Below are positions 7,309 to 16,808 of a stretch of 64,000 nt of DNA, one piece after another. Source of the DNA: Hyphomicrobiales bacterium. Lineage in GTDB: Bacteria > Pseudomonadota > Alphaproteobacteria > Rhizobiales > Rhizobiaceae. The stretch lies in assembly GCA_900469965.1 (NCBI GenBank), contig UBZP01000005.1, forward strand, positions 179,915 to 243,914, given 5' to 3'. The notes under the pieces were generated by a model. It saw only the letters and a list, made by a program, of their open reading frames with translations. It ran no database searches and had not been told where the DNA came from. Made by a program: the position numbers and the translations under genes. The stretch's first letter is position 1, and each line of letters starts with the position of its first letter.

Positions 7309-8268
7309 ATGCGCGAGGTCGGCTTCATCATGGAGGACGGGTTCCAGGTGATGGGCCTGGCCGCCCTGTCCGCCTTCGAATTTGCCAACGAGACGCTCGG
7401 CGCCGATACCTATCGGCTGACGGTGATGTCGGAGAAGGGCGGCACCGTTTTCTCCTCGCTCGGCATCCGCATCGAGACGCAGCCGCTCGGGGCCTTCCCC
7501 GATACGCTCATGGTCGTGGGCGAACTCGTGCCGCGCCGGGCCTCGCCCGGCCTGCGCGACTACCTCAAGACGGCCGGGCACGAATCACGGCGGGTCGCGG
7601 GCGTCTGCACCGGCGCCTTTCTTCTCGCGGAGGCCGGCCTGCTCGACGGCCGCGGCGCGACCACCCACTGGGCGCACGCCAGGGCCCTGCAGGAACGCTT
7701 TCCCCAGATCGCCGTCAACGAGGACCGCATCTTCGTAAATGACGGCAACATCTGGACCTCGGCCGGCATGAGCGCCGCCATCGACCTGACCCTGGCGCTG
7801 ATCGAGGAGGACCACGGCGCGGAACTGGCGCGCTCGATCGCGCGGAAACTGGTGGTCTACCACCGTCGCCCCGGCGGCCAGTCGCAGTTTTCCGCGCTTT
7901 TGGAACTGGAACCGCGTTCGGACCGCGTGCGCCGGGCCCTGGTCTATGCCAAGGAACACCTGCGCAATGCGCTCAGCGTCGAGGAGCTGGCCGAGGCGGC
8001 CAGCCTCAGCCCGCGCCAGTTCAGCCGCATCTTCCGCGAGGAGACCGGTCAGTCGCCCGCAAAGGCGGTCGAGCGGCTGCGGCTCGAGGCTGCGAAGGTG
8101 ATGCTGGAGGACGGGCGGCACTCTATGGACATCGTCGCGCGTGACACCGGATTTGCCGACCGCGACCGAATGCGGCGGGCGTTCCTGCGCTTCTTCGGCC
8201 AGCCGCCGCAGAGCCTGCGCCGCAGCCTTCGCCTGATCGAAGGCGACAGCACGGAGGACGCCGCCTGA
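7309..8268 (+). CDS. GlxA-type transcriptional regulator (DJ-1/PfpI plus AraC HTH)
   Basis: 319 aa. Residues about 1-185 form a DJ-1/PfpI-like domain, including the nucleophile-elbow region VCTGAFLLAEAGLLDG and TSAGMSAAIDLTL. Residues about 215-310 form an AraC-type double HTH (LSVEELAEAASLSPRQFSRI and IVARDTGFADRDRMRRAF). Such regulators often sense quaternary amines or aldehydes; the ligand here is unknown. The ATG is preceded by AAGGAGA. The SDR gene 130 bp downstream in the same direction is the likeliest target. The gap between them holds TGAC/GTCA inverted arms near 8293-8308 that could be its site. Confidence 0.85.
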   Translation: MREVGFIMEDGFQVMGLAALSAFEFANETLGADTYRLTVMSEKGGTVFSSLGIRIETQPLGAFPDTLMVVGELVPRRASPGLRDYLKTAGHESRRVAGVCTGAFLLAEAGLLDGRGATTHWAHARALQERFPQIAVNEDRIFVNDGNIWTSAGMSAAIDLTLALIEEDHGAELARSIARKLVVYHRRPGGQSQFSALLELEPRSDRVRRALVYAKEHLRNALSVEELAEAASLSPRQFSRIFREETGQSPAKAVERLRLEAAKVMLEDGRHSMDIVARDTGFADRDRMRRAFLRFFGQPPQSLRRSLRLIEGDSTEDAA

Positions 8269-8399
8269 AAGGCGACGTTCGGCCATGTCCTAAATTGACG
8301 TTTCTATGTCATTTGAGACACGGCAGGCATGGGCCATGATCCTTCCATCGAAACCGGCCGCGACCGCAGCCCGGCGCGACACCCGAAGGAGCCAGGATC

Positions 8400-9158
8400 A
8401 TGCAGACCACCGACAACACCATCTTCATTACCGGCGGCACGTCCGGCATCGGCCGGGGGCTGGCGGAAGCCTTCCACAAGCTCGGCAACAAGGTCATCAT
8501 CGCAGGCCGCCGCAAGAAACTGCTGGACGAGGTCGCCGCCGCCAATCCCGGCATCGAGGGCATCGAGCTCGACATCGCCGATCCGGCGGACATCGATCGC
8601 GTGGCCGCCCGGCTGATCCGCGACTATCCGAGCCTCAACGTGCTCATCAACAATGCCGGCATCATGCCGTTCGATGACGCCGGCGGCCGGATCGACGACA
8701 CGCAGTCGCGCAGCATCATCGACACCAACCTTTTGGGCCCCATCCGCCTGACCTCGGCGCTGATCGAGCACCTGAAGCGGCAGCCGCGGGCCACCATCAT
8801 CCACAACACCTCGGTGCTGGCCTACGTGCCGCTCGCCAGCACCGCGGTCTATTCCGCCGCCAAGGCGGCGCTGCACTCCTACGCGCTTTCGCAGCGCTTC
8901 CAGCTGCGCAACACCAACGTGACGGTGCAGGAAATCGCGCCGCCGTGGGTCGATACCGACCTGATCAGGAAGAGCGGCGATCCGCGCGCCATGCCGCTCG
9001 ACATCTTCATCGAAAAGACCATGGCCGGCCTGGCCACGGACGCCGAGGAGGTGATCGTCGACGAGATCCGCGCGCTGCGGGACAATCCGGGAAGCGGCGA
9101 ACATGCTTTCGTCCACGGCTTCAACGAATCCGTCGTCGCCAACCCCATCCCCGTCTGA
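8400..9158 (+). CDS. SDR family oxidoreductase (DltE-like)
   Basis: 252 aa classical short-chain dehydrogenase. TGGTSGIG near residues 11-18 is the NAD(P)-binding glycine motif, NNAG lies near 82-85, and YSAAK (about 144-148) carries the catalytic Tyr and Lys with an upstream Ser in HNTSVLAYVPL. The specificity of DltE-like SDRs is not known. Transcribed in the same direction as the GlxA-type regulator, which probably controls it. The substrate cannot be inferred. Confidence 0.88.
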   Translation: MQTTDNTIFITGGTSGIGRGLAEAFHKLGNKVIIAGRRKKLLDEVAAANPGIEGIELDIADPADIDRVAARLIRDYPSLNVLINNAGIMPFDDAGGRIDDTQSRSIIDTNLLGPIRLTSALIEHLKRQPRATIIHNTSVLAYVPLASTAVYSAAKAALHSYALSQRFQLRNTNVTVQEIAPPWVDTDLIRKSGDPRAMPLDIFIEKTMAGLATDAEEVIVDEIRALRDNPGSGEHAFVHGFNESVVANPIPV

Positions 9159-9220
9159 GCGGAAGGGCCGGACCGGCTCTGCCCAAAAAGGCGGCCGCTC
9201 CGGAAGCAGTCTCTCGCCAA

Positions 9221-9249
9221 GGCCGCCGCCGCAGTTCACGGCGGCGGCC
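9221..9249. terminator. Stem-loop between convergent SDR and nnrS genes
   Basis: GGCCGCCGCCG (9221-9231) pairs perfectly with CGGCGGCGGCC (9239-9249), an 11-bp stem with a 7-nt loop, just before the nnrS stop. There is no long T-run, but position and stability fit a bidirectional terminator. Confidence 0.6.
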
Positions 9250-9252
9250 GGT

Positions 9253-10461
9253 CTACCAGCGGCGGCCCCTGACCAGCATGGGGGCGTATTCCACCACGAA
9301 GAGGCCGAACGCGACGAGCCACAGGACGCCGGACACGGCGTAGATCTCGGCGGCATGGTCGGGCAGGAGACCTGCGGCCGGCCGGGCGAATGCGCAAAGG
9401 ACGATCGCGGCATAGGAAATCGTGGTCAGTCCGGATGCCGTCAGGTCGCGCCCGGTATGGCCGCGGGTCGCCCGGGTCATCACGGCGACCATCATGGTCG
9501 CGACCGTCCCGATCGTCATGACGTGCAGCGTCGAGGTCGGATCGACAAGGTCGATGGCCGACAACGAGATCGCCAGAAAGCCCAGCGGCACGAAGACATA
9601 GGCGACGTGCAGGACGGCGACGAGCATTTCCGCCGCTGTCGTCCAGCCGCGCCAGCGCAGCAGCCGTACGGCATGGAATGCCGCGGCCGCGGCCGCACCG
9701 ATCGCCGTCACCCGGCTGTCCGGCAGCGCGATCCAGAGGCCCAGCGCGGCGATGCCGATGGCGATCGCGCTCGCGTCGAAGCGGTTGTAGGGAACGGGAA
9801 AGTCCGTCCGGCCCTGCTTGTTGATCCAGTTGCGGGTGAAACTCGGAATGATCCGGCCGCCGATCACCATCACCAGACCGACATAGGCGGTGATCGCAAG
9901 GCGATAGGCCCGATCGGGATGGTCTCCCATGAGGACTTCGTAGTGAAAGCCGGCATTGGCAATCGACAGGGCAAGAAGACCGGCGATGACTTTCAGGTCG
10001 TTCCACTTCTTCCCGGCAACGACCTCGCGCACGCAAATGAAGAGGAGTGCGGGCAGGAAGATCATGTCGGCCAGGACGGCGAGATCGACCCCGATGACAT
10101 CCGAAGCAAGGAACGCGATCCGGCCGAGGGCCCAAAGGGAGAAAAGGCCGAGCAACGGCCAGCCCGAGACCGGCAGGCGTCCGGTCCAGTTCGGCACGGC
10201 CGTCAGCAGGAAGCCCGCCAGGACCGCCGAGGCGTAGCCGAAGAGCATCTCGTGCGCATGCCAGTGATGGGCGCCGTACTCCGTGGCGAAGTCGACAACG
10301 CCGGAAAGCGCTGCGATCCACAGCACCATGGCGGCGATCGCCCAGAGCGCGCCTCCGAGGAAGAACGGACGGAAGCCGTAGGAAAAGAGTATAGGCCCGG
10401 TGCGCGCCAGCCCACGCGGCATCCCGCCAGTCCTTACCTGTGATGTCGAAGTGCCAGTCAT
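9253..10461 (-). CDS. nnrS: NnrS family membrane protein
   Basis: 402 aa, polytopic inner-membrane protein with about 12 hydrophobic segments. It carries the NnrS signatures [16 protein letters not shown] and [20 protein letters not shown] near the N-terminus; the His residues are proposed haem/copper ligands. NnrS is linked to nitric oxide stress and denitrification in alphaproteobacteria. ATG at 10461 (MTGTSTSQ) was chosen because ACAGGAG precedes it, while a longer frame would run through the nirK promoter. It diverges from nirK, and two TTG-N8-CAA boxes lie between them; the nearer one is about 60 bp from this start. Confidence 0.9.
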   Translation of the reverse strand: MTGTSTSQVRTGGMPRGLARTGPILFSYGFRPFFLGGALWAIAAMVLWIAALSGVVDFATEYGAHHWHAHEMLFGYASAVLAGFLLTAVPNWTGRLPVSGWPLLGLFSLWALGRIAFLASDVIGVDLAVLADMIFLPALLFICVREVVAGKKWNDLKVIAGLLALSIANAGFHYEVLMGDHPDRAYRLAITAYVGLVMVIGGRIIPSFTRNWINKQGRTDFPVPYNRFDASAIAIGIAALGLWIALPDSRVTAIGAAAAAAFHAVRLLRWRGWTTAAEMLVAVLHVAYVFVPLGFLAISLSAIDLVDPTSTLHVMTIGTVATMMVAVMTRATRGHTGRDLTASGLTTISYAAIVLCAFARPAAGLLPDHAAEIYAVSGVLWLVAFGLFVVEYAPMLVRGRRW

Positions 10462-10513
10462 GCGATCGCTCCTGTATTCAGGGCGATCCCTAAACAAAAT
10501 GTCGCACCCTTCT

Positions 10514-10527
10514 TTGATATCTCGCAA
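10514..10527. promoter_or_regulatory. NNR/FNR-type box (nnrS side)
   Basis: TTGATATCTCGCAA, a 14-bp TTG-N8-CAA element of the Crp/Fnr type, centred about 60 bp before the nnrS start. The regulator at 12947 is the obvious candidate to bind it. Confidence 0.7.
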
Positions 10528-10545
10528 GCAATCGCGCAGTAAAGT

Positions 10546-10559
10546 TTGCGGGGGATCAA
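10546..10559. promoter_or_regulatory. NNR/FNR-type box (nirK side)
   Basis: TTGCGGGGGATCAA, again TTG-N8-CAA, centred about 81 bp before the nirK ATG. This position suits activation of nirK under low oxygen with nitric oxide. Confidence 0.75.
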
Positions 10560-10633
10560 AGACCACTTTGGCGCGTGGCGTAGATTTTTCTCCAACGGAA
10601 CGGGATAGCCCGCTCCTGTTCAAGGAGAAGACC

Positions 10634-11770
10634 ATGACTGAACAACTCCAGATGACCAGACGCTCGATGTTGGCTGGCGCTGCGTTCGCGGGGGCGATGA
10701 CCCCGATCATTACAGCTACGTTCGCCCAGGCCGCCGAGGAGGCTCCTGCCGTAGAGATGAAACCGGCCGACCTGTCGGCGCTCGAGCACGTCAAGGTCGA
10801 GCTCGTCAAGCCGCCCTTCGTGCACGAGCACACCCAGAAGGCCGTGGGCGGCCCGAAGGTCGTCGAGTTCACGCTGACGATCGAGGAAAAGAAGATGATC
10901 CTCGACGACGCCGGAACCGAAGTCAACGCCATGACCTTCAACGGTTCGGTCCCCGGCCCGCTGATGGTGGTCCACCAGAACGACTACGTCCAGGTGACCC
11001 TCGTCAATCCCGAGACCAACACCCTGCAGCACAACATCGACTTCCATTCGTCGACCGGTGCGCTGGGCGGCGGCGGGCTGACCATCGTCAACCCGGGTGA
11101 AAGCGCGGTCCTGCGCTTCAAGGCCACCAAGGCCGGCGTCTTCGTCTACCATTGCGCACCTCCCGGAATGGTCCCCTGGCACGTCACCTCGGGCATGAAC
11201 GGCGCGATCATGGTCCTGCCGCGCGAAGGCCTGACGGACGGTCACGGCAACGAACTCGTCTACGACCGCGTCTACTATGTCGGCGAACAGGACTTCTACG
11301 TGCCGAAGGACGAGAACGGAAAGTACAAGAAGTACGAGAGCCCCGGCGACGCCTATGCCGATACGCTGGAAGTCATGCGCACGCTGACCCCGAGCCACAT
11401 CGTCTTCAACGGTGCCGTCGGTGCGCTGACCGGCGAGAACGCCCTGAAGGCCGCCGTCGGCGAACGGGTGCTGATCGTCCATTCGCAGGCCAACCGCGAC
11501 ACCCGTCCGCACCTGATCGGCGGCCACGGCGACTACGTCTGGCAGACCGGCAAGTTCAACAACGTGCCGGATCGCGACCAGGAAACCTGGTTCATCCCGG
11601 GCGGCACGGCGGGTGCTGCGTTCTACACCTTCCAGCAGCCCGGCATCTACGCCTATGTGAACCACAACCTGATCGAGGCGTTCGAACTCGGTGCGGCGGC
11701 ACACTTCACCGTCACCGGCGACTGGAACGACGATCTCATGACGGCGGTCAAGGCTCCCTCGCAGAGCTGA
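10634..11770 (+). CDS. nirK: Copper-containing nitrite reductase NirK
   Basis: 378 aa. It begins with a Tat-type signal ([14 protein letters not shown]). Two cupredoxin domains follow. The first holds the type 1 site in [18 protein letters not shown] (Cys, His, Met) and type 2 His ligands in NIDFHSS and YHCAP. The second supplies the remaining type 2 His from the adjacent subunit in [13 protein letters not shown]. It reduces nitrite to nitric oxide in the periplasm, with electrons from pseudoazurin (13757) or a cytochrome c. The sequence type is the class I, alphaproteobacterial form. ATG at 10634 follows AAGGAGAAG. It is followed by a terminator and nirV. Two Crp/Fnr-type boxes lie upstream. 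Confidence 0.97.
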   Translation: MTEQLQMTRRSMLAGAAFAGAMTPIITATFAQAAEEAPAVEMKPADLSALEHVKVELVKPPFVHEHTQKAVGGPKVVEFTLTIEEKKMILDDAGTEVNAMTFNGSVPGPLMVVHQNDYVQVTLVNPETNTLQHNIDFHSSTGALGGGGLTIVNPGESAVLRFKATKAGVFVYHCAPPGMVPWHVTSGMNGAIMVLPREGLTDGHGNELVYDRVYYVGEQDFYVPKDENGKYKKYESPGDAYADTLEVMRTLTPSHIVFNGAVGALTGENALKAAVGERVLIVHSQANRDTRPHLIGGHGDYVWQTGKFNNVPDRDQETWFIPGGTAGAAFYTFQQPGIYAYVNHNLIEAFELGAAAHFTVTGDWNDDLMTAVKAPSQS

Positions 11771-11815
11771 GTCATGAGACCCGTGCGGGCCGCCACTCTC
11801 GGCCCGCATACCTTG

Positions 11816-11839
11816 CTGCCGCACGTCCGCGTGCGGCAG
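11816..11839 (+). terminator. Terminator after nirK
   Basis: CTGCCGCACG pairs with CGTGCGGCAG around a 4-nt loop and is followed closely by TTTT. It lies between nirK and nirV and may reduce nirV transcript relative to nirK. Confidence 0.7.
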
Positions 11840-11898
11840 CGCCTTTTCATCGTCTGGCCCGTCCGGCCATACGAGCCGTTTCGCCTTCGGGGGCCCAA

Positions 11899-12807
11899 AT
11901 GTCGATTTTCCCCGCCTATCTCTCCCGCCCGTTCCTCCAGACGCTTCTTCCCGTGGCGATCATCGCCGGACTTGTCGGCGGCATCGCCCACCAGACCGGC
12001 TTTCTGGCCGAGCCCCCGGCCACGGCCCAGCTCTTCCAGCCGCAGACCGTCACGATCCCGCCGCGGACGTTCAGCTACCGCGAGGACGGCGAGTTCCTCA
12101 AGGCCAACTACGTCACCGATGCGCCGATGCGGACCGTCACGATGCGCCGGCCGTTGATCATCATGAAGCATCAGGTCTCCCTGGCCGAATACACCGCCTG
12201 CGTTTCCGAAGGCGCCTGCAGCGCGCCGGCCGGCGTGTCGCACGATCTCGGCAACGTCCCGGTGACGGGCGTCAGCTACGACGATGCCCGCGCCTATGCC
12301 CGCTGGCTGTCGGACAAGACGGGCGAAGTCTGGAGCCTGCCGACCGACGAGCAACTGGCCTTCGCGGCCGGCAAGAGCTTCCCCGACGACGCGTTCGGCA
12401 TCGAGGACGACGCAAGCAACCCCGCCATTCGCTGGCTCGCGGACTATCGCCGCGAGGCGGCGGAGCGCTCGAAGCGTGACCCGGTTCCGCGCATTCTCGG
12501 AAGCTTCGGGGAGAACGAGTACGGCCTGTCCGACTTCGGCGGCAATGTCTGGGAATGGACGAACACCTGCCATCGCCGGGTGGAGCTCGACGCGGACGAC
12601 ATGATCCTTCGCAGCGAGGACCTCTGCGGCGTCTATGTCACCGTCGGCAATCACCGCGCGCCGATGACGTCGTTCATCAAGGATCCCAAGGGCGGCGGCT
12701 GCGCGGTCGGCACCCCGCCGGACAACCTGGGCTTCCGGCTGGTCAGGTCGACGCAGTGGTATGCGCCGCTCCTGAAGGCGCTGCGGGACCGGGGGATCGC
12801 ACTGTAG
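11899..12807 (+). CDS. nirV: NirV, formylglycine-generating-enzyme-like protein
   Basis: 302 aa. An N-terminal hydrophobic segment (about residues 12-30) acts as a signal or anchor. It is followed by an FGE-sulfatase (SUMF1/EgtB-like) domain with HQVSLAEYTACV, PVTGVSYDDARAYARWL, FGGNVWEWTNTCHRR and DNLGFRLVRS. NirV regularly accompanies class I nirK in rhizobia and relatives; its exact role is not established. Cys residues in the C-terminal part could bind copper, as in FGE, but this is inference. ATG at 11899 lies 128 bp after nirK. The two genes are separated by a likely terminator. Confidence 0.9.
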   Translation: MSIFPAYLSRPFLQTLLPVAIIAGLVGGIAHQTGFLAEPPATAQLFQPQTVTIPPRTFSYREDGEFLKANYVTDAPMRTVTMRRPLIIMKHQVSLAEYTACVSEGACSAPAGVSHDLGNVPVTGVSYDDARAYARWLSDKTGEVWSLPTDEQLAFAAGKSFPDDAFGIEDDASNPAIRWLADYRREAAERSKRDPVPRILGSFGENEYGLSDFGGNVWEWTNTCHRRVELDADDMILRSEDLCGVYVTVGNHRAPMTSFIKDPKGGGCAVGTPPDNLGFRLVRSTQWYAPLLKALRDRGIAL

Positions 12808-12847
12808 CACCGGGAGAGCCGCACGGCGCGGACCGCTCCGCGTCATT

Positions 12848-12861
12848 CTGATCCATGTCAA
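12848..12861. promoter_or_regulatory. FNR/NNR-type box upstream of the Crp/Fnr regulator
   Basis: CTGATCCATGTCAA; on the minus strand it reads TTGACATGGATCAG. It differs from the TTG-N8-CAA pattern only at the last base. It lies about 92 bp before the GTG start and suggests autoregulation or control by another FNR/FixK protein. Confidence 0.5.
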
Positions 12862-12946
12862 TGCAAGCATTCGACGAAGCTGCTGCCTTGCGCTGATGCC
12901 GCCGCCGGTCGTAAAACCGTGCGGTGGCAGCGAGGGAGAGGCAACA

Positions 12947-13642
12947 GTGAAGATCGACAAGAGCCTGGTCAGGTCCATCCCGCTCTTCGACCGGATGAGC
13001 GATGCCGATCTCGACAAATTCCTCGGCCACGCCATTTCCCGCCGCGTCCCCGTCGGCGAGGCGGTTTTCGAACAGGGCGCGGCCGCCACGCATTTCTTCC
13101 TGCTGCTGCATGGCCGGCTGAAGGTCACGCAGGTCACCGAGGACGGCCAGCAGATCATCGTCCGTGTCGTCCATCCGGGCGACCTGTTCGGCTTTGCCAA
13201 GGCGCTGCAGCGCTCGGACTATCCGGGCACGGCCCTGGCCGTGGCCGAGAGCATCGCGCTCTGCTGGCCGACCGAGCTCTGGCCGCAGTTCGTCGATCGA
13301 AACCCGCGCCTCGCGGTGACCGCCATGCAGACGATCGGCCAGCGCCTGGAGGAGGCGCACACCCGCATCCGCGAAATGTCGACCCAGGAGGTGGAGCGCC
13401 GCGTCGCGCACGCCGTCCTTCGCCTCGCCAACCAGGCGGGCCGGAAGGAGGGATCGGGCGTGCGGATCGATTTTCCCATCTCGCGCCAGGACATCGCCGA
13501 GATGACCGGAACGACCCTGCACACCGTTTCCCGGATCCTGAGCGCCTGGGAGGCCAAGGGACTGGTCGAGGGCGGGCGCCAGAAGCTTATCGTCCTCGAC
13601 ATCAACGGACTGGCGGCGCTGGCGGACCACGTCAAGGAATAG
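12947..13642 (+). CDS. nnrR: Crp/Fnr family regulator, NnrR/Nnr-like
   Basis: 231 aa. A cNMP-binding-like effector domain (about 1-130) is followed by a long dimer helix and a C-terminal HTH (ISRQDIAEMTGTTLHTVSRI, about 183-202). There is no N-terminal cysteine cluster, so it is not an oxygen-sensing FNR with a 4Fe-4S centre. It matches the NnrR/DNR group that activates denitrification genes in response to nitric oxide. Start GTG at 12947 was chosen because GAGAGG precedes it; the upstream in-frame ATG lacks this. It sits between nirV and pseudoazurin. Five TTG-N8-CAA-type boxes in this island are plausible targets. Confidence 0.85.
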   Translation: MKIDKSLVRSIPLFDRMSDADLDKFLGHAISRRVPVGEAVFEQGAAATHFFLLLHGRLKVTQVTEDGQQIIVRVVHPGDLFGFAKALQRSDYPGTALAVAESIALCWPTELWPQFVDRNPRLAVTAMQTIGQRLEEAHTRIREMSTQEVERRVAHAVLRLANQAGRKEGSGVRIDFPISRQDIAEMTGTTLHTVSRILSAWEAKGLVEGGRQKLIVLDINGLAALADHVKE

Positions 13643-13671
13643 GCGGCGGACCGCCGCGTTCACGCCAATGT

Positions 13672-13685
13672 TTGCGCTGTGTCAA
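13672..13685. promoter_or_regulatory. NNR/FNR-type box upstream of pseudoazurin
   Basis: TTGCGCTGTGTCAA, TTG-N8-CAA, centred about 78 bp before the pseudoazurin ATG, matching the spacing at nirK. Confidence 0.7.
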
Positions 13686-13756
13686 AGATGACATGGCCAG
13701 TCGGGATAATCTGCTCCTGACGAAGCCGCTAGGGCTTCCGAGCCAGGAGTAAAGAA

Positions 13757-14203
13757 ATGAAGACGTTCCTTCGTACTTTGGCGGGCGCTGCTTTTTTGAC
13801 CGCCGCACTGGGCGGCTACGCCGTCGCCGCCGATCATGAGATCCACATGCTGAACAAGGGCAAGGACGGCGCGATGGTGTTCGAGCCCGCCTCCCTGAAG
13901 ATCGCCGCGGGCGATACGGTTTCCTTCGTGCCGACCGACAAGTCCCACAATGCCGAAAGCGTCAAGGACCTGATCCCGGACGGCGCGCAGCCCTTCAAGG
14001 GCAAGATGAACGAAGCCATCAAGGTCACCTTCGACGTGCCCGGCGCCTATGCGGTCAAGTGCGCACCGCATGTGGGCATGGGCATGATCGCCCTCGTCGT
14101 GGTCGGCGATGCGCCGGCGAACGCCGACGCCATCAAGTCCGCGAAACTGCCCAAGAAGGCGCGCGACCGCCTCGACGCGGAGATCGCCGCAACCGGGCTC
14201 TAG
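13757..14203 (+). CDS. Pseudoazurin
   Basis: 148 aa including a Sec signal peptide ([24 protein letters not shown] would be cut after the Ala-rich end). Type 1 copper ligands are visible: His in DKSHNAES, then Cys, His and Met in [14 protein letters not shown]. It is a small periplasmic blue copper protein that carries electrons from the bc1 complex to NirK. The ATG is preceded by AGGAGTAAAG. It lies directly after the nnrR-like gene with its own Crp/Fnr-type box, and a stem-loop follows it at 14227-14250. Confidence 0.95.
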   Translation: MKTFLRTLAGAAFLTAALGGYAVAADHEIHMLNKGKDGAMVFEPASLKIAAGDTVSFVPTDKSHNAESVKDLIPDGAQPFKGKMNEAIKVTFDVPGAYAVKCAPHVGMGMIALVVVGDAPANADAIKSAKLPKKARDRLDAEIAATGL

Positions 14204-14226
14204 TTTCGAAATCGGACGCATCACAA

Positions 14227-14250
14227 GGATGGCCCCGCAAGGGGCCGTCC
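14227..14250 (+). terminator. Terminator after pseudoazurin
   Basis: GGATGGCCCC pairs with GGGGCCGTCC (one G-U pair) around GCAA, 23 bp after the stop codon. Confidence 0.65.
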
Positions 14251-14536
14251 GCTTTCCCGGCCATGCCGGGCCGACCCGCCACCTCTCCGGAAAAACAGCC
14301 ATGGATATCGTCGACGATCTGCGCGTTCACCTCGGCTATCTGAGCCGCACCGTGCTGTTGCAGGTGCGGGACCATGACGTCCGGCGGGACGACGACCGGA
14401 ACAGGGCGGAGACGGAGGGGCGCTGCCGCGAGGACGACGGATCGGCCGCCCGCCCGACATCGCCCGCCGATCGCTCGCCGGCAGCAGGCAGGGGCCGCCG
14501 CGTTCCCTAGGGGATCGGCGCTATTCGGCGTCTTGT

Positions 14537-14550
14537 TTGCCCCGCGACAA
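14537..14550. promoter_or_regulatory. NNR/FNR-type box upstream of the DUF2249 operon
   Basis: TTGCCCCGCGACAA, TTG-N8-CAA, centred about 87 bp before the first ATG of the DUF2249 gene. It links this poorly known operon to the denitrification regulon. Confidence 0.65.
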
Positions 14551-14630
14551 AAAGATGCGGGCGACAGGCCGATAGTCTCGAAGGATCGGGGGCGCGCCGG
14601 CCCGGTCCCCGACATCCCGACCGGGGGCCG

Positions 14631-14915
14631 ATGGAAAACAACATGTCGAATTCCGAGAACATACCGCTGATCGACGTCAGGACGATTGCTCCGCCGGAGC
14701 GCCACCCCAGGATCTTCGGGGTGCTGACCGCCCTTGCGCCCGGCGGCATGATGCACGTCGCGAGCGACCACGACCCGCGGCCGCTGCACTACCAGATCGA
14801 GACCCGCTATCCCGAGCAGTTCGAATGGACCTACCTCGAGCAGGGCCCGACCGTATGGCGGGTGTCGATCAAGAGGCACGACAGCTCGGGCTGCGACTGC
14901 TGCTGCGGTCACTGA
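14631..14915 (+). CDS. DUF2249 domain protein with Cys-rich C-terminus
   Basis: 94 aa. One DUF2249 domain (about residues 12-82; [22 protein letters not shown] and a WRVSIKR end), a TusA-like two-layer fold of unknown function. It ends in GCDCCCGH, a Cys/His cluster likely to bind metal. ATG at 14631 is used; an alternative at 14643 would remove four residues. It is the first gene of a four-gene unit with a membrane protein, a second DUF2249 protein and a DUF59 protein, preceded by a Crp/Fnr-type box. Role in metal-centre or sulfur handling for denitrification is inference. Confidence 0.8.
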   Translation: MENNMSNSENIPLIDVRTIAPPERHPRIFGVLTALAPGGMMHVASDHDPRPLHYQIETRYPEQFEWTYLEQGPTVWRVSIKRHDSSGCDCCCGH

Positions 14916-14940
14916 GCAGGACTTCTTTTCCCACGGGGCG

Positions 14941-16299
14941 ATGACGATGCCTGGTGCCACGCTATCCAGATGGACGATGTCCTACTTCGCCGCAGCACTG
15001 GTGTTCCTGCTCTGCGGCGAGGTCCTGCTGGCGGCGGGGTTCGGCTACCCGGCATTGCCGCGCGCGGCACCCGAGACGCTGGTGATCGTCCACGCGCTCG
15101 CCATCGGATGGCTCGGGCTCCTCTTCTCCGGCGCCCTTCTGCAGTTCGTCCCGGTCCTGGTCGCGAGACCGCTGAGGGCGCCGTTTCTGGCACTGCCCGC
15201 GCTGATCATGATCATCGGCGGGCTCCTGGCCCTGCTTTCAGGGTTTCTCGGCCTCGGCGGCCGCCTCCCCGTCCCTCCCGCGGCGCTGCCGATCGGCGGG
15301 GTCCTGCTTGCCGGCGGCTTCGGCGCGCTCGCAGCGAGCCTCGGCGCCACGATATGGTCGGCGCGGCCGCTCGCCCTGCCCGGCCGCTTCGTCGTGGCCG
15401 GGCTCTTCGGCATGGGGCTGACCCTGTCGCTGGGGCTGTGCTTCACGCTCGTCCTGTCCGGGCTGGTGCAGGAGAGCCATGCGATCAATCTCGTCGTCGG
15501 CGGCGTCGGGCTGCATGCGACGATGGGCCTGTTCGGCTGGATGACGGTCATGGCCGTCGGCGTCTCCTACCGGCTGCTTGCGATGTTCCTGCTGTCGCCG
15601 GAGCACGATCGCAACACCTCGCGGATCGTGCTGGCCGCCGGCGTCGCGGCGATCCTGCTCTTGGCGGGGCAGATTCTCACGACGGCCATCGGGAGCGACG
15701 GCACCTGGCCCGCGATCGGCGCAGCCGTGCTGGCCCTCGTCGGACTCGGTCTCTACGCGGTCGACGTCGCAACCCTGTTCCGCCAGCGCCGGCGCAAGGC
15801 AGCGGAGCTGAATACGCTCCTCAGCCTCGCAGCCGTGTCCTTCCTGATGATCTCGGTCGGGCTGTTCACAGTCTCCGCGCTCGCGGGAACGCTGGACGAC
15901 AACGCCGCCACGCTGATCTGGCTCGTCGCCATGGGGTGGCTGACCTGCCTCGGGCTCGGGCAGCTCTACAAGATCATCCCCTTCATGACCTGGCTCGAAT
16001 GCTACGGGCCGGTGCTCGGAAAGGCGGCCGTTCCGCGCGTGCAGGACCTCGTGAACGAGCATCGGGCCGTCTGGTGGTTCGGCCTCTACGTCATGACCGT
16101 GGGTGTCTGCGCCTTGGCTTTGTTCGTCCACGACCCGCGTGTGTTTACCGCCGGCGGCATTCTGCAGATACTGGCGACGCTGGGCCTGATCGCGGAGTTC
16201 GTCAGGGCGCGGCGGCTCTCCTGGGCGCCAGCCGACGTCCGGCTGCCTTCGGGCGTCTTGCCCCCTCATCTCTTTCTTACGCACCGGAGACAAAAATGA
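14941..16299 (+). CDS. Polytopic membrane protein, haem-copper-oxidase subunit I/NnrS-like
   Basis: 452 aa with about 12 transmembrane segments over nearly the full length. Segments such as [40 protein letters not shown] and [20 protein letters not shown] place His residues in helices in a way reminiscent of NnrS or a reduced haem-copper oxidase subunit I. The full His set of an oxidase is not evident. Function unknown; a haem/copper protein of denitrification is inferred from context. Its stop overlaps the next ATG (ATGA), showing translational coupling to the DUF2249 gene at 16296. The first half overlaps no competing real frame. Confidence 0.7.
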   Translation: MTMPGATLSRWTMSYFAAALVFLLCGEVLLAAGFGYPALPRAAPETLVIVHALAIGWLGLLFSGALLQFVPVLVARPLRAPFLALPALIMIIGGLLALLSGFLGLGGRLPVPPAALPIGGVLLAGGFGALAASLGATIWSARPLALPGRFVVAGLFGMGLTLSLGLCFTLVLSGLVQESHAINLVVGGVGLHATMGLFGWMTVMAVGVSYRLLAMFLLSPEHDRNTSRIVLAAGVAAILLLAGQILTTAIGSDGTWPAIGAAVLALVGLGLYAVDVATLFRQRRRKAAELNTLLSLAAVSFLMISVGLFTVSALAGTLDDNAATLIWLVAMGWLTCLGLGQLYKIIPFMTWLECYGPVLGKAAVPRVQDLVNEHRAVWWFGLYVMTVGVCALALFVHDPRVFTAGGILQILATLGLIAEFVRARRLSWAPADVRLPSGVLPPHLFLTHRRQK

Positions 16300-16808
16300 A
16301 CGAAGACTTTGCGGAACTGGACGTCCGTCCGATGCTGAAGAACGGCGGCGAACCCTTCCAGGCCATCATGAGCGCCGTGGATGCCTTGCAGCCTGGACAG
16401 GGGCTCCGGCTTTTCGCCCCGTTCCGTCCGCAGCCGCTCTACGGGGTGATGTCCAACCGGGGCTTCGACCACGAGGTGATCGAAATGGAGGGCGGCGACT
16501 TCGAGATCCGCTTCACGCCCAGGAAACTGCCCGACATCCAGCTCTCCTCGGATGCCGGCGAGCCCGAGCTCTGGGCGGACCCGATCGTGGACCTCGATCT
16601 CACCGGCCTGCTGCCGCCCGAGCCGATGGTGCGGATCCTGTCGGAAGCCGAGAAACTGGAAGACGGCGACGTCATCTTCGCCCTTCTTTCGCGCGAGCCG
16701 CTCCTTCTCTATCCGGAGCTGGCCAAGCGCGGCCATCAATGGGTCGGCAACTTCGACGAGGCGCGGACGACCTATCGCATCATGATCCGCGTCGGGAAGG
16801 ACAAGTAG
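16296..16808 (+). CDS. Tandem DUF2249 domain protein
   Basis: 170 aa. Two DUF2249 domains: about residues 5-78 ([20 protein letters not shown]) and about 92-165 ([18 protein letters not shown], ending YRIMIRVGK). Both have the LxVRxxLxxG(x)nP-type start and the LLYPEL-like helix typical of the family. No Cys cluster is present, unlike the 94-aa partner at 14631. It overlaps the membrane protein by 4 bp and is directly followed by the DUF59 gene. Function unknown; the coupling points to one complex or pathway. Confidence 0.8.
   Translation: MNEDFAELDVRPMLKNGGEPFQAIMSAVDALQPGQGLRLFAPFRPQPLYGVMSNRGFDHEVIEMEGGDFEIRFTPRKLPDIQLSSDAGEPELWADPIVDLDLTGLLPPEPMVRILSEAEKLEDGDVIFALLSREPLLLYPELAKRGHQWVGNFDEARTTYRIMIRVGKDK

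Larger units (their letters stand above)
14204..14630. other. 427-bp intergenic region with terminator and regulatory box
   Basis: It holds the pseudoazurin terminator (14227-14250) and a TTG-N8-CAA box (14537-14550) that fits control of the downstream DUF2249 operon. A 69-codon open frame at 14301-14510 has poor start context and a low-complexity Arg/Asp-rich product, so it is not called as a gene. Confidence 0.6.

Noticed and set aside
9103..10443. Plus-strand open frame opposite nnrS
   Set aside because: The opposite strand encodes a clear NnrS protein with start and ribosome site; this frame is Arg/Gly/Asp-rich without features.
14301..14510. 69-codon open frame after pseudoazurin
   Set aside because: Poor start context, an Arg/Asp-rich low-complexity product and no family look; a terminator and a regulatory box explain the region.
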